DNA of 64,000 nucleotides from Providencia vermicola (GTDB lineage Bacteria > Pseudomonadota > Gammaproteobacteria > Enterobacterales > Enterobacteriaceae), in the NCBI RefSeq assembly GCF_010748935.1, contig NZ_CP048796.1:2917001-2981000 (forward strand), written 5' to 3'. The translations under genes were made by a program, and so were the position numbers. Positions 25,560 to 36,058 of the stretch are shown piece after piece; within the stretch, counting starts at the first letter, position 1; every line of letters begins with the position of its first letter. The notes under the pieces were generated by a model. The model was not told the DNA's origin. It ran no database searches and saw nothing but the letters and a program-made list of their open reading frames with translations.

Positions 25560-28500
25560 CTAACCAATAAGTTCAATACGAGCAGGCAATCCTTGTCTTA
25601 CCGATGCTCCTGAAACCCAATCTAACCACGTGTTTGCCACTTCACGCGTTGGGTCGGCAAAACCTAGGTCATTTAGGTTGATACCTGAACCATTCGCTGC
25701 ATTCATCGGCATCGGTTCACCATCAAGAAAGTGCTGTTTCGCCCCCATTTCTTTGTGACCATAGCCATGTTCAATCGCAAGTACCCCTGGCATCACACCG
25801 TCTAATACACTGATTTGAGCTTCTACATGACCTCCTGGCGTCGTGATTTTGACCCAATCGCCATGCTTAACACCCATTTTTTGTGCATCATTAGGGTGAA
25901 TAGCCACAAGGTTGGTCGGCTTCACATGGCGTAAGCGTTCAATCATCGTGGTAGAACTGCTCATAACATGTGATTTAAATGACATGAGTTTTAATGGCCA
26001 TTCGTTTGGTGGGAAGATATTGTTGACATCCTCACCATTAGCTAAACGCGGTGGATAATAGGTTGGACATCCACTGTAACGCTCGCCTGTAATGGCATGG
26101 CGATTAACCGCAACCGTTGGGTTCCAAATCTGTAAACCTTTTTTCCATTGTGGTCCTGTCGCATCACCATCCCATGCTTTTTCATAAGGAGCAAAACGAC
26201 CACCACGTGTATAGATATAGGCTACGCGTCTGATCTCTTCAGGTTTTAGTGTTTTCTCCATGGCTGGCATAATGCGTTCCACACCACTGAGCTGAATGTC
26301 TTCGCTTGCCGCTTCTGGTACAGGCTTCTCACCCAACCAAGCCATATTCGCTGCCACACGTAGATAATAATCTTCTGCACTGTTCAATGAATGTTTATTG
26401 CCATCCATATCTTCAATAACGTTATCACCAAATCCTGGAAGGTTTAGTTCTTTAGCGACCGCAATACAGAATGCTTCCATCGAAATAGGCTGACCATCCG
26501 CCGTTTTCGCGGTACGCGGCTCAACAATCGGCCAGCGAGCTGTACTTGCTTTGACCTGGACGCCAGACCAAGGAGCACTGAATCCCCAACTTTCAAAATT
26601 ATGAGTATCAGGAATGATATAGTCAGCCAATGCGGTGGTTTCATTCATAAAGGCATCAATACCAATGATAAGAGGAAGATGTTTTGGATCTTTCAGTTTC
26701 TCTTCCATCACTTGACGGATCCCTGCAATACCGTAAACAGGGTTCGTCATATTGGTGATCCACGCCTTCAATTGATAGGGATATCCCATCAGTGCCGATG
26801 CTAATTGCTCTGTTAATTGGCCTTTAGCAAACGGATACCAAGGTGCTTTCGCAGGATAAGGTGATTCACCCGCAGCGACACGAGCCTTGAATTCATCAGA
26901 TTTTTCATAGACTTCGTTACTACGTGATAATACGACACCCTTTGGTTTCACTTTACCTGCATAGCTCGCTATCTTATAACGAGGACCATCGGTTTCGCCG
27001 TTAAATTTGCCGCCACCAACAGAGACTCCCCCTTTGAGGTTTAAGTTACCAATCAGTGCATTCAACATAATGACCGACCAAGCGGTATAAAAACCATTGC
27101 CTCCCATCATCCCACCATGGGAAATTACAGCGGCTTGACGATCATAAGAGGTCAAGGCGCGACCCAATGATTCGATCGTCTTCACAGGAACTTGGCAACG
27201 TTCGCTATACTCTTCTAGAGTCATGCGCTCAGCCGCTTCTTTTAAGCATTGGAAACTTGATTTCACAGTAACTTCACTACCATCATGTAACGTTACTTTA
27301 CGCGTCACAAACAGTTGTGCATTCGTGACATCATCAGCAAGTTTTAGCTCACCCGATGCATCCTGTACCAAGTATGCTTTTTTACTTTGTTCATCATCCG
27401 CGACTTGTCCATTCAAGTGTGAAGCAAGTAATAATTGTCCCGCTAATGGATGTGCGTCATCAGTGATCACCAAGTGCGTCGAGTTAGTCCAACTCTTCTC
27501 CCCCGCTGCTTGCATCGATTTTTCGCTCGGCACACTCAAATAGGCCGCATTATAACGCTCATTTTCGATGATCCAGCGGATCATTCCCATGACGAGCGCA
27601 GCATCAGTACCCGGTTGAACAGGTACCCAATGACCATGATCGTTAGCAAGTGTTGTCGTTAACGGTAATGCAGGCGCAACTACGACATAGTTAAAATTAT
27701 CTCGTAAACGAGCAGACGCTAATTGGCGACCTTGACGTTTAAATGGGTTCCCTGACTGTGCTGGTGAGGTTCCAATAAATAAGGCAAAACGAACGTTATC
27801 CCAATCGGGTTTGACGTGTGCGTTTTTATCCAAATCATCCATTAATGCACCAGAACCCGCACGATAGGCTAAACCACAATAGGAGCCGTGGGCACCAAAG
27901 TTCTTGCTACCAAACGCATTTTGCGCAAAGCGTCGAATGAAACCATCTCGGCCATCATCCCCAGCATTAGTGACTAATAATTGGTTTGCTTTTGGACCTA
28001 ATTTGGGTTGTGCAGGATCCAGAGGGGTTTCGAGGTCACGAATAGCACGTAGTCCATCAACATGTCCCTCTCCAAATAAATCACCGCCCTCAACCACTTC
28101 TTTAATCAGTTGCTCAAAACTAATACGTTCCCATTTACCTTCACCACGCTGACCAACACGCTTCATTGGCTCTAGGATACGTAACGGACTCGTTAGTCCT
28201 TCCATCAACGTCGCACCACGTGCACATGCCGTTGAACGATGCTCTAAACCACTTTCTCCCCCCATTTTGTTGAAGGCCGTTTTCAAAGGCATACCATAAG
28301 GAAAATGCTTTTCATGAGAAAGTGGATGGTATGGGTTACCTGCAATACGTAATACTTCATTCTTTGCCGTATCAACACGTGCGCGAATACCACACTGTGT
28401 CCAACAACCGAAGCATTGTGTCATGGCAACGACTTGTTCTGGATTTTCCTTCCAGCCACCATTCGCTTGGCCTTCAGGACGTAATGAGTTGCCATTGATA

Positions 28501-28646
28501 CGATCTAATGTCACTTTACCGGAGGTGCCATTGGCGAGGCCATCGACTGCACGCTTAGCAACGTCACGGTAACCTGCACCAAACAGTGCTAATCCACCGA
28601 CAACTAAACCACCTTTAAGCCATTGACGTCTTGAGAATTTAGCCAT
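25560..28646 (-). CDS. ttrA: Tetrathionate reductase molybdopterin subunit TtrA
   Basis: TtrA is the catalytic subunit that reduces tetrathionate to thiosulfate, with a molybdopterin guanine dinucleotide cofactor and one 4Fe-4S cluster. The 1028 residues start with a Tat signal (SRRQWLKGG). The cluster region is CFGCWTQCG-like with a later Cys in STACARG, and HGSYCGLAYR probably holds the molybdenum-ligand Cys. I start at 28646 since AAGGAG precedes it; the frame extends 12 codons upstream. The gene overlaps ttrC by 8 bases. Order ttrB-ttrC-ttrA is as in Salmonella. Confidence 0.95.
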   Translation of the reverse strand: MAKFSRRQWLKGGLVVGGLALFGAGYRDVAKRAVDGLANGTSGKVTLDRINGNSLRPEGQANGGWKENPEQVVAMTQCFGCWTQCGIRARVDTAKNEVLRIAGNPYHPLSHEKHFPYGMPLKTAFNKMGGESGLEHRSTACARGATLMEGLTSPLRILEPMKRVGQRGEGKWERISFEQLIKEVVEGGDLFGEGHVDGLRAIRDLETPLDPAQPKLGPKANQLLVTNAGDDGRDGFIRRFAQNAFGSKNFGAHGSYCGLAYRAGSGALMDDLDKNAHVKPDWDNVRFALFIGTSPAQSGNPFKRQGRQLASARLRDNFNYVVVAPALPLTTTLANDHGHWVPVQPGTDAALVMGMIRWIIENERYNAAYLSVPSEKSMQAAGEKSWTNSTHLVITDDAHPLAGQLLLASHLNGQVADDEQSKKAYLVQDASGELKLADDVTNAQLFVTRKVTLHDGSEVTVKSSFQCLKEAAERMTLEEYSERCQVPVKTIESLGRALTSYDRQAAVISHGGMMGGNGFYTAWSVIMLNALIGNLNLKGGVSVGGGKFNGETDGPRYKIASYAGKVKPKGVVLSRSNEVYEKSDEFKARVAAGESPYPAKAPWYPFAKGQLTEQLASALMGYPYQLKAWITNMTNPVYGIAGIRQVMEEKLKDPKHLPLIIGIDAFMNETTALADYIIPDTHNFESWGFSAPWSGVQVKASTARWPIVEPRTAKTADGQPISMEAFCIAVAKELNLPGFGDNVIEDMDGNKHSLNSAEDYYLRVAANMAWLGEKPVPEAASEDIQLSGVERIMPAMEKTLKPEEIRRVAYIYTRGGRFAPYEKAWDGDATGPQWKKGLQIWNPTVAVNRHAITGERYSGCPTYYPPRLANGEDVNNIFPPNEWPLKLMSFKSHVMSSSTTMIERLRHVKPTNLVAIHPNDAQKMGVKHGDWVKITTPGGHVEAQISVLDGVMPGVLAIEHGYGHKEMGAKQHFLDGEPMPMNAANGSGINLNDLGFADPTREVANTWLDWVSGASVRQGLPARIELIG

Positions 28647-29667
28647 GTTGCACTCTCCTTGCAAACCAACGAACACCTTCACGAACGATAATAATTAGTG
28701 CAATCCACAATCCGAATGTACCGAGTAATGCGAGTAGCCCATCAGTGCCCATCGGGAAATGATATGGATTAACGATAACGTTGTATTTTGGTACCGCTTG
28801 AACTTCCATCAAGAATACCCAACGTAAACTCCAAGTTAGCCCCATCGCGACTAATGCAGCAACGGTGATATAACCTATCGAACGAGTCGCCTTCAGATTG
28901 AATACTGACATCAATAACGCGGCAACCCATAGTGCACAAATCCCCATTAACATCCACCAGCCAGGGCTTGCTACATCGAGTTGATGACGTACTGCAATAC
29001 CTGAAATGGTGTCACCTGATAACCATAATGCGAAGCACACGGCTAATAAAAGTAAGGTGATAACCTGAAAACGTGCTAGACGTTGTTGATATTGTGGCTC
29101 ACGTCGTGCACCTAAACCGATTAAAGCGGGCACTGCTTGCATTGCACTGAAGAATAGCAATACTGGGATCCACCAGCTAAACCAAATTGGTCGTGCGATT
29201 AATACTGACGCTTCACGTCCGGTATACAGCAATAACCCTATGGCGGATAGAGCAGACAATAGCGCAACCCAACGCGTTGCTTTAAACTCTTTTTTCCAAA
29301 TAAACTTAACCAAGAGTGCGATGAAATACAGGCCAGTAAAGGTCGTAAATAAAGGCAACAGCACAGATCCCCACCACATCCATGACCAAATGGTTGGATG
29401 GGCATAGAAATGCCATACACGAGCCGTTTGGTGCAGATCCGCTGTCAATGCTAATGGTGCTGTAATACCCATCGTTATCGTGATAAATACCGCTATCATT
29501 TCTAAACGGCTATTTTCACTCTTAGCTTGCCAGTGTAAGTAACAAGCGTACAAGGTTGCACATGCTGCAATACCGATAAAAAAGAAATACTGAACCGCCC
29601 AAGGCAACCAAAAAAACTCTTGCGGTTGAGCCATAATTTCTGAGATATAAGCCACTTGTTCACTCAT
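28639..29667 (-). CDS. ttrC: Tetrathionate reductase membrane subunit TtrC
   Basis: A 342-residue NrfD-family membrane protein with about nine membrane segments. It oxidises menaquinol or another quinol and passes electrons to TtrB. The start is the ATG at 29667, with AGGAGG seven bases upstream; the ATG shares its A with the ttrB stop (TGATG). An in-frame start six codons earlier lies inside ttrB and lacks this spacing. No haem motif is seen, as expected for NrfD proteins. Confidence 0.92.
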   Translation of the reverse strand: MSEQVAYISEIMAQPQEFFWLPWAVQYFFFIGIAACATLYACYLHWQAKSENSRLEMIAVFITITMGITAPLALTADLHQTARVWHFYAHPTIWSWMWWGSVLLPLFTTFTGLYFIALLVKFIWKKEFKATRWVALLSALSAIGLLLYTGREASVLIARPIWFSWWIPVLLFFSAMQAVPALIGLGARREPQYQQRLARFQVITLLLLAVCFALWLSGDTISGIAVRHQLDVASPGWWMLMGICALWVAALLMSVFNLKATRSIGYITVAALVAMGLTWSLRWVFLMEVQAVPKYNVIVNPYHFPMGTDGLLALLGTFGLWIALIIIVREGVRWFARRVQHG

Positions 29668-30404
29668 CAGAACACCTCCTGCCACAGTGCTGGTTGCCCT
29701 TTGCCGGCTAACGGCTGAACAAAAGCATCATCCAGACCTAAATAAAACACTTGCGGTAATGTGCCACTTTCAGGTTTAAGAACTTTAATTTCTGCTTCAT
29801 GTTCTGTGAGCATTTTCCGAATAGTACTATTCGGATCTTTTAAATCACCGATAATGCGTGCCCCACCAACACAGGATTCAACACAAGCAGGTAATAATCC
29901 CACCTCAAGGCGATGAGCACAGAAAGTACATTTATCTGCGGTTTGTGTTGTGTGGTTGATAAAACGCGCATCGTATGGGCAGGCTTGAACACAATAGGCG
30001 CAGCCAACACAGCGTTCATTATCAATCACCACGATGCCATCTTCACGTTGGAACGTTGCTTGCACAGGACAAACAGGCACACAAGGCGGGTTATCGCAAT
30101 GGTTACATAAACGGGGCAACAGGACGTTTGTCAGCCCTTCTTCACCTTGCAAAGAGACTTGATATTGGTTAACCGTCGTCCGGAATTGACCTTGTGGCGT
30201 CTGATTCTCAACAGCACAGCTAACAGTACATGATTGACAACCGACACAGCGGCGTAAATCGATCAGCATTCCATAACGCTTTTCAGGATTACCTTCACGA
30301 CGAGTTGGAGCGAAATTAAGTCCTGCTTCAGCAATCGGTATCAACGATGCCCCGGCAGTCACAGCTCCTAATTGTTGTAGAAATTTTCGTTTACTCAGAT
30401 CCAT
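29667..30404 (-). CDS. ttrB: Tetrathionate reductase iron-sulfur subunit TtrB
   Basis: The 245-residue protein has a Tat-type beginning (KRKFLQQLG) and the Cys clusters for four 4Fe-4S centres: CVGCQSCTVSC, CNHCDNPPCVPVC, CVGCAYCVQACPY and CTFCAHRLEVGLLPAC. It carries electrons from TtrC to TtrA in the periplasm. It is the first gene of ttrBCA and divergent from ttrS. Confidence 0.95.
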   Translation of the reverse strand: MDLSKRKFLQQLGAVTAGASLIPIAEAGLNFAPTRREGNPEKRYGMLIDLRRCVGCQSCTVSCAVENQTPQGQFRTTVNQYQVSLQGEEGLTNVLLPRLCNHCDNPPCVPVCPVQATFQREDGIVVIDNERCVGCAYCVQACPYDARFINHTTQTADKCTFCAHRLEVGLLPACVESCVGGARIIGDLKDPNSTIRKMLTEHEAEIKVLKPESGTLPQVFYLGLDDAFVQPLAGKGQPALWQEVF

Positions 30405-30651
30405 AATTGGCTCCAGTAGGACATTGCTAATGCTAAAATAGAGGATAAAAATTGCTATTCTTTTGGTTTTACAGGTTTTATTTACCTGTTACATCAAGCT
30501 ATTTTTGATAACCCCAGTAATTCTTATTTCTCTTTAAAAACGGTGTGTTATCTTTAATTGGTCTTATTGTAAGAGGGGCAGCGTAACGACCCTATTGTGG
30601 TTTACCACATACCCGTAGCTAAATTGATCTAACGCAACTAATAAGCCAAAT

Positions 30652-32403
30652 ATGTTAAAGAAATACTCTATGTCTTTGTATCGATTACTGATAATCATTC
30701 TTATTGCCGGGTCATTTCCGGCCATGGCAGCAGAATGGAAAATTGGGGTGCTTGCCTTACGCGGTGCTAACTCAACCCAAACCCATTGGCAAACATTAAT
30801 TGATACATTGAATAATGCGCTGCCTGATGAGCATTTCACTTTGCAGCCGCTTAATTTAGATGAGATGCGTAATGCGATTTCAGAACGCAAAATTGACTTT
30901 TTACTCACTAATCCCGCACAATTTATTCAATTAGATAGCCGTTATCATCTACGTTGGTTGCTCTCTTTACGCTCTTCCGTCGAACCCGATAGTACAACAC
31001 GCAATGTGATTGGTAGCCTTATTTTAGTGCGCGCTGATAGCGAGGTTAACGAAATAAAAGACCTCATCGGTAAGAAGGTGGGGGCAATTTCTCCGGATGC
31101 ATTTGGAGGCTATCTGTTAGGTTATAAAGTATTGCGAGATATGGGCTATGATGCCGAAAAAGATTTTCGCATGCAGTTCCTCGGCTTTCCTGCCGATGCA
31201 TTATTGTATGCGTTACGGGACGACTCACTTTCTGCGGCCATTATCCCTGTCTGTTTATTGGAGAATATGGATAAAGAAGGGTTAATTGATAAAAACCATT
31301 TCCGTCCTTTAATCGAACATGAGAGCAATTTACCCTGTAAAACCAGTACAGAACTCTACCCGAATTGGTCGTTTGCCGCGCTGAATGATGTTCCTGATAA
31401 TTTAGTTGATAAAGTGACTAAAACACTGCTTTCATCGGATAAGTCAGGTATGCGCTGGGGAGCCCCCGCCTCGGTCAATCAAGTTGAGACGCTATTGCGT
31501 GATGTGAATCAACACCCACAACAACGCCAAATTTGGCAAGATATTGTGAGTTGGCTGATCCAGCATCAAATCACTATCAGCATCGCGGTACTGTTTTTTA
31601 TTCTACTTGGCATTAACCATGTTTGGATCGCATTTTTAGTTCGTCGCAAAAGTCGACAACTCGAAGACGCGCACAATCGCTTACGACAACAAGAAGCCAA
31701 CTTAGCAAAGGCGCAACGGCTGAATATATTAGGCGAAATGGCTTCTGGGTTTGCTCATGAGTTAAACCAACCTCTTTCGGCAATCCGCCACTATGCCCAA
31801 GGCTGTATTTTACGTCTTCAAAAAGAGTCAGATGAACATCCACTGATTAACGCCCTCACTAAAATTGATAATCAAGCGCAGCGCGGTGGTGATATTATTC
31901 GCAATCTTCGGTTATGGGCAGGAAAACCAAACCAAGAAGTTGCGTTACCTTTAAGTGAGCAATATGTCATACCGACCATACAACATATCTGGCAGCTACT
32001 ACGAGTTCCACAGCATTACCCACTCGTCAAACTGATTTTACCTAATAGCCATGATGTCTGCTTGAAGCTCCCAGAAACACTACTTGACCAATTACTCTCC
32101 AATCTAATCAGTAATAGCTTACAGGCTGGTGCAAAGACTTTATGTTTTAGTTTTCACTTTGCACCAGAACGATTTTTATTGGTTTTACAAGATGATGCCG
32201 GTGGTATGGCGCCTGAACAGCTCACTCAAGGGATTACGCCCTTTGCGACGACGAAAAAAGAGGGACTCGGACTTGGCTTAGTGATTTGTCAGCGGCTGAT
32301 TCAAAGCCAAGGAGGGGATATTCGTATTGAAAATAATCTGAGTGAGGAGGGGTTAAATGGCCTAAGAGTGACCTTAATTTTTCCTTATGAGGAAAAAGTA
32401 TAA
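30652..32403 (+). CDS. ttrS: Tetrathionate-sensing histidine kinase TtrS
   Basis: The 583-residue sensor has a signal peptide (to about residue 25, AMA), a periplasmic PhnD-like substrate-binding domain (about 26-290), a membrane segment (about 305-327, AVLFFILLGINHVWIAFLV), and a kinase core. The phospho-accepting His369 lies in FAHELNQPLSAIRHYA, and the ATP-binding half has NLISNSLQAG, DDAGGM and GLGLGLVICQ. It detects tetrathionate and phosphorylates TtrR. The start is uncertain: the ATG at 30670 could be used instead, since neither has a strong ribosome site. Confidence 0.92.
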   Translation: MLKKYSMSLYRLLIIILIAGSFPAMAAEWKIGVLALRGANSTQTHWQTLIDTLNNALPDEHFTLQPLNLDEMRNAISERKIDFLLTNPAQFIQLDSRYHLRWLLSLRSSVEPDSTTRNVIGSLILVRADSEVNEIKDLIGKKVGAISPDAFGGYLLGYKVLRDMGYDAEKDFRMQFLGFPADALLYALRDDSLSAAIIPVCLLENMDKEGLIDKNHFRPLIEHESNLPCKTSTELYPNWSFAALNDVPDNLVDKVTKTLLSSDKSGMRWGAPASVNQVETLLRDVNQHPQQRQIWQDIVSWLIQHQITISIAVLFFILLGINHVWIAFLVRRKSRQLEDAHNRLRQQEANLAKAQRLNILGEMASGFAHELNQPLSAIRHYAQGCILRLQKESDEHPLINALTKIDNQAQRGGDIIRNLRLWAGKPNQEVALPLSEQYVIPTIQHIWQLLRVPQHYPLVKLILPNSHDVCLKLPETLLDQLLSNLISNSLQAGAKTLCFSFHFAPERFLLVLQDDAGGMAPEQLTQGITPFATTKKEGLGLGLVICQRLIQSQGGDIRIENNLSEEGLNGLRVTLIFPYEEKV

Positions 32404-32411
32404 ACACCAAC

Positions 32412-32444
32412 CGCCTTCATACATCGACGGATAACATGAAGGCG
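32412..32444 (+). other. Hairpin in the ttrS-ttrR gap
   Basis: CGCCTTCAT (32412-32420) and ATGAAGGCG (32436-32444) form a 9-bp stem with a 15-base loop, just after ttrS. No U-run follows. The 225-base ttrS-ttrR gap is otherwise non-coding and contains a TTGATA/TATGAG pair that may be a weak promoter for ttrR. Confidence 0.4.
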
Positions 32445-32628
32445 AGGGTCATCTATTTTCAAGGTGATGTTCAATAAGAATGGAGTCATATCCCCTCACG
32501 CTAAATTTTAATGAATGTCGATTTACTTTCGCATACTATTGATAACATTAATCATGTGAATATGAGACAATCACGCTTCACCCGTTTAGATATTGATACC
32601 CCAGTTTGATGAAATGAGGTACTTATTC

Positions 32629-33225
32629 ATGCCTGTTATACATCTGGTGGACGATGATCCTGCTGTCACGGATGCCTGCCAATTTCTTCTTGAAACACTC
32701 GGTTATACCGTTGTGGTTTGGAATGACAGTGAACAATTTATCCAACAAGCAAATCTTCATCAAGAAGGTGTGGTACTGCTCGATATGCGCATGCCAAAAC
32801 TTGATGGCCGCCAAGTCCATCAATTACTCAAAGAACAGCAAAGTACATTAGCAGTCATTTTTCTTTCTGGTCACGGTGACATCCCTATGGCTGTCGAGCA
32901 AATCAAACTGGGTGCGGTCGATTTTCTCCAAAAACCCATTGATAGCCAATTGCTCGCTAAAACACTCGAACAAGCTCAAACAAAAACAACGCAAGCGACG
33001 GCCAGTTACCTCATCCAGCAACGCTACCAAACACTGACACCGAGAGAGAAAGAGATTTGCAAGTATGTCTTACAGGGCTTAATCAACCGAGAAATTGCAG
33101 ACGTCGCCTGTGTATCAGTGCGAACTGTTGAAGTACACCGCTCCCGAATGATGGAAAAAATGGCTGTGCGTAATATTGCTGAATTAATGAGTACGCTACA
33201 GACGGCTAATTTATTAAATGAATAA
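32629..33225 (+). CDS. ttrR: Tetrathionate response regulator TtrR
   Basis: A 198-residue FixJ/NarL-type regulator. The receiver has the acidic pocket (Asp8-Asp10), the phosphorylated Asp52 in LLDMRMP and Lys in QKPID. The C-terminal LuxR-type helix-turn-helix (about 135-190) contains TPREKEICKYVLQGLINREIA and VRTVEVHRSRMMEKM. TtrR~P activates ttrBCA. I chose the ATG at 32629 since response regulators begin close to the VDDD; an in-frame TTG lies 12 codons before it. Confidence 0.93.
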   Translation: MPVIHLVDDDPAVTDACQFLLETLGYTVVVWNDSEQFIQQANLHQEGVVLLDMRMPKLDGRQVHQLLKEQQSTLAVIFLSGHGDIPMAVEQIKLGAVDFLQKPIDSQLLAKTLEQAQTKTTQATASYLIQQRYQTLTPREKEICKYVLQGLINREIADVACVSVRTVEVHRSRMMEKMAVRNIAELMSTLQTANLLNE

Positions 33226-33387
33226 TTTGTTATAATAAGAACATTATTGATAAATAGGCTAATGTTTAAACTAAATCAGTCATTTCATGATGCTTTAGTC
33301 GTCAAAACCATAGATTAATCGTTGTTATAATAACAATGTCAATAACGAACAACGGTATAAAATCACTAACCTAATTTTTGGAAACCA

Positions 33388-34332
33388 ATGATACAAGCTC
33401 CAAAGTTTCATAAAAGTTTATTACACCCACGTTACTGGCTCACTTGGTTTGGCATCGGCTTGCTGTACCTGCTAGTTCTGTTGCCCTACCCCATGATCTA
33501 TTGGATGGGCACACGTTTAGGCATGCTATCGAAGCGATTACTGAAAAAGCGTGCACAGATTGCCGATCGTAATTTAGCACTCTGCTTCCCTGAAATGAGT
33601 TTAGAAAAACGCCAACAGTACATTAACAAAAATTTTGCATCCGTTGGCATGGGCGTTTTTGAAACAGGAATGGCTTGGTTTTGGCCTGAATGGCGTATCC
33701 GTCGCTGGTTTAAAATTGAAGGACGTGAACATATGCTCGCGGCGCAATCAACAGGTCGTGGCATTATCGTTTTAGGGATCCACTTTTTAACCTTAGAGCT
33801 AGGAGCAAGAGCATTCGGTATACTTAATCCAGGCATTGGCGTTTATCGTCCAAATGACAATAAGCTGATGGATTGGTTACAGACTCGCGGGCGTCTGCGT
33901 TCTAATAAATATATGTTAGACCGGAAAGATGTTAAAGGGATGGTACGTAGCTTAAAACAGGGGGAAATTCTCTGGTATGCCCCTGACCATGATTATGGTC
34001 CTCGAAACAGCTCTTTTGCACCGCTGTTCGCGGTAAAAAATGCCGCAACCACAAATGGTTCAGCGATTTTATTACGCCTTGCCGACCCGTTAATTGTACC
34101 TTTTATTCCTCGTCGATTACCTAACGGCAAAGGATATGAATTAATCATTCAGCCTGCTATCGACAACTTCCCCGTTGATAATGAAGTGGCGGTGGCAACA
34201 AAAATGAACCAGCTCATTGAACAAGCGATATTATTAGCCCCAGAACAGTACATGTGGCTACATCGACGGTTCAAAACACGTCCCGAAGGAGAACCTTCAT
34301 TGTACGGTGATTTAGACAAAATCCATCATTGA
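33388..34332 (+). CDS. lpxL: Lipid A lauroyltransferase LpxL
   Basis: LpxL adds the secondary lauroyl chain to Kdo2-lipid IVA at the inner membrane. The 314 residues match E. coli Lpx[18 protein letters not shown], one membrane anchor, the catalytic H-x4-E (HFLTLE), [28 protein letters not shown] and the end [21 protein letters not shown]. LpxP shows different residues at several of these, so LpxL fits better. Followed directly by a strong terminator and mdtG, as in E. coli. Confidence 0.92.
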   Translation: MIQAPKFHKSLLHPRYWLTWFGIGLLYLLVLLPYPMIYWMGTRLGMLSKRLLKKRAQIADRNLALCFPEMSLEKRQQYINKNFASVGMGVFETGMAWFWPEWRIRRWFKIEGREHMLAAQSTGRGIIVLGIHFLTLELGARAFGILNPGIGVYRPNDNKLMDWLQTRGRLRSNKYMLDRKDVKGMVRSLKQGEILWYAPDHDYGPRNSSFAPLFAVKNAATTNGSAILLRLADPLIVPFIPRRLPNGKGYELIIQPAIDNFPVDNEVAVATKMNQLIEQAILLAPEQYMWLHRRFKTRPEGEPSLYGDLDKIHH

Positions 34333-34333
34333 T

Positions 34334-34378
34334 AAAACACAGCGGCTGTCGGTTTTCTGACAGCCGCTGTGTTTTAAG
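34334..34378 (+). terminator. Terminator of lpxL
   Basis: A perfect 17-bp stem: AAAACACAGCGGCTGTC (34334-34350) and GACAGCCGCTGTGTTTT (34359-34375), loop GGTTTTCT. It starts just past the lpxL stop and ends 24 bases before mdtG. Confidence 0.92.
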
Positions 34379-34401
34379 CATTACAGTTGAGTAAGGAGTC
34401 T

Positions 34402-35622
34402 ATGTTAAACAGAAACAGTTATTGGAAACGTAACCTTTATGTGGTCTGGTTTGGTTGTTTTTTAACGGGGGCTGCATTTAGTCTGATCATGCCTTTTCTT
34501 CCGTTATATATCGAAGAACTCGGCGTGACCGATCATAGCTCTTTAAACCTTTGGACAGGTGCGGTTTTCAGTATTACGTTTTTGTTTTCTGCGATTGCAG
34601 CGCCGTTTTGGGGGCGATTATCTGACCGAAAAGGCAGAAAGTTAATGCTGTTGCGTTCGGCATTAGGTATGGCCATCGTAATGGTATTAATTGGATTTGC
34701 TCAAAATATTTGGCAGTTACTCGCCCTTAGGGCGCTATTAGGCTTACTCGGCGGATTTGTTCCCAATGCTAACGCATTAATTGCGACGCAAGTACCGGTT
34801 AAGAAAAGCGGTTGGGCGATGGGCGTGCTCGCAACCGGTGCGGTAAGTGGCGCATTAATTGGTCCGCTTATTGGGGGATTACTGGCCGACCAATATGGCC
34901 TACGCCCAGTATTCTTTATTACCGCTAGCGTACTCTTTATTTGCTTTATTGTTACGCTATTTTATGTCCGAGAACGTTTTACCCCAGTTTCACGTCAAGA
35001 TGCCCTTAATAACAAGCAAGTCTTTGCATCGCTAAAAAATAAAAATCTGGTGATCAGCTTATTTTTTACGACCATGATTATCCAAGCAGCAATGGGTTCA
35101 ATCAACCCAGTTATTACACTGTATGTTCGTGATCTCGCTGGCACAACAGAGAACTTAGCTTTTATTAGTGGTGTCATCGCGTCTATTCCCGGTATCGCCG
35201 CCCTGCTTAGCGCCCCTCGGTTAGGTAAATTGAGTGACCGCATTGGTCCTGAAAAAGTCTTACTGGCGGTATTAGCCGCTTCTATTTTTGTGTTATTCCC
35301 GATGGGGCTTGTCAGTAATTATTGGGAACTTGGCGCACTACGCTTTTTACTCGGGGCATTAAACGCGGCCTTATTACCCGCCGTACAAACATTAATTATT
35401 TACAATATCTCTCACCAAGTGACAGGCCGAATTTTTAGCTATAACCAAGCATTACGTGATGTGGGAAACGTCACGGGTCCACTAATGGGATCATTTGTTG
35501 CGGCAAGTTATGGCTTTAGAGCTGTGTTTTTCTTTACCGCAGCCTTGGTGTTATTCAATTTAATTTATTCATGGTACATCATTAAACGACAATCCCAAGG
35601 TTGTCAGTCTCCCTCTGTTTGA
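34402..35622 (+). CDS. mdtG: MFS multidrug efflux protein MdtG
   Basis: The 406-residue protein is a 12-segment major facilitator efflux pump that matches E. coli Mdt[45 protein letters not shown] (the MFS motif A), [21 protein letters not shown] and [22 protein letters not shown]. In E. coli it gives mild resistance to fosfomycin and deoxycholate. I start at the ATG at 34402, just after AAGGAG; a TTG five codons earlier is in frame. Confidence 0.93.
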   Translation: MLNRNSYWKRNLYVVWFGCFLTGAAFSLIMPFLPLYIEELGVTDHSSLNLWTGAVFSITFLFSAIAAPFWGRLSDRKGRKLMLLRSALGMAIVMVLIGFAQNIWQLLALRALLGLLGGFVPNANALIATQVPVKKSGWAMGVLATGAVSGALIGPLIGGLLADQYGLRPVFFITASVLFICFIVTLFYVRERFTPVSRQDALNNKQVFASLKNKNLVISLFFTTMIIQAAMGSINPVITLYVRDLAGTTENLAFISGVIASIPGIAALLSAPRLGKLSDRIGPEKVLLAVLAASIFVLFPMGLVSNYWELGALRFLLGALNAALLPAVQTLIIYNISHQVTGRIFSYNQALRDVGNVTGPLMGSFVAASYGFRAVFFFTAALVLFNLIYSWYIIKRQSQGCQSPSV

Positions 35623-36058
35623 ATGTGATAGAAAGCAAAAAATTTTTTTTCGCTAAAAAAATTCGTTCCATACCGCCCGCTGATAAATGCAGTTATTTAT
35701 TCATTTCCCTGATTTATTGTAGGTATAACAGCATTTTATGCAAAAAACAGAGAAAACATAACTTAAGCTTATGTTTTTGAAGGCTATGATTGTTTTATAA
35801 TCATCTCTTTTCTTGTCAACCAAATTCCTGTATTGTCGCCTACCTTATCGTGAAAAGTGCGATTGATATCGACTTTTCACCTTAAAAATACACTTTTAAC
35901 AAGAAATATATTCTGTTTATAAGTGTTTTTATAATAATGTATGTTAAAAATATGTTTACAAAATTAAGTTAACATATCTATAAATTTTAACACCTACAGA
36001 TTCGCTAGGTGTATTTCCAAGCACAACCAATCAAAAAATAATTTATCGGAGTTCACAG
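35623..36058. other. Intergenic region upstream of the POT transporter
   Basis: 436 AT-rich bases with no gene. Inverted half-sites TATGTTAA and TTAACATA occur around 35939-35977. An oligo-A/T stretch follows mdtG directly (around 35636-35662). The promoter of the next gene must be here. No specific regulator could be assigned. Confidence 0.5.

Noticed and set aside
30624..30637. FNR site for ttr (TTGAT-CTAA-CGCAA)
   Set aside because: Only 8 of 10 positions match and it lies too close to ttrS and too far from ttrB for a normal activation distance.
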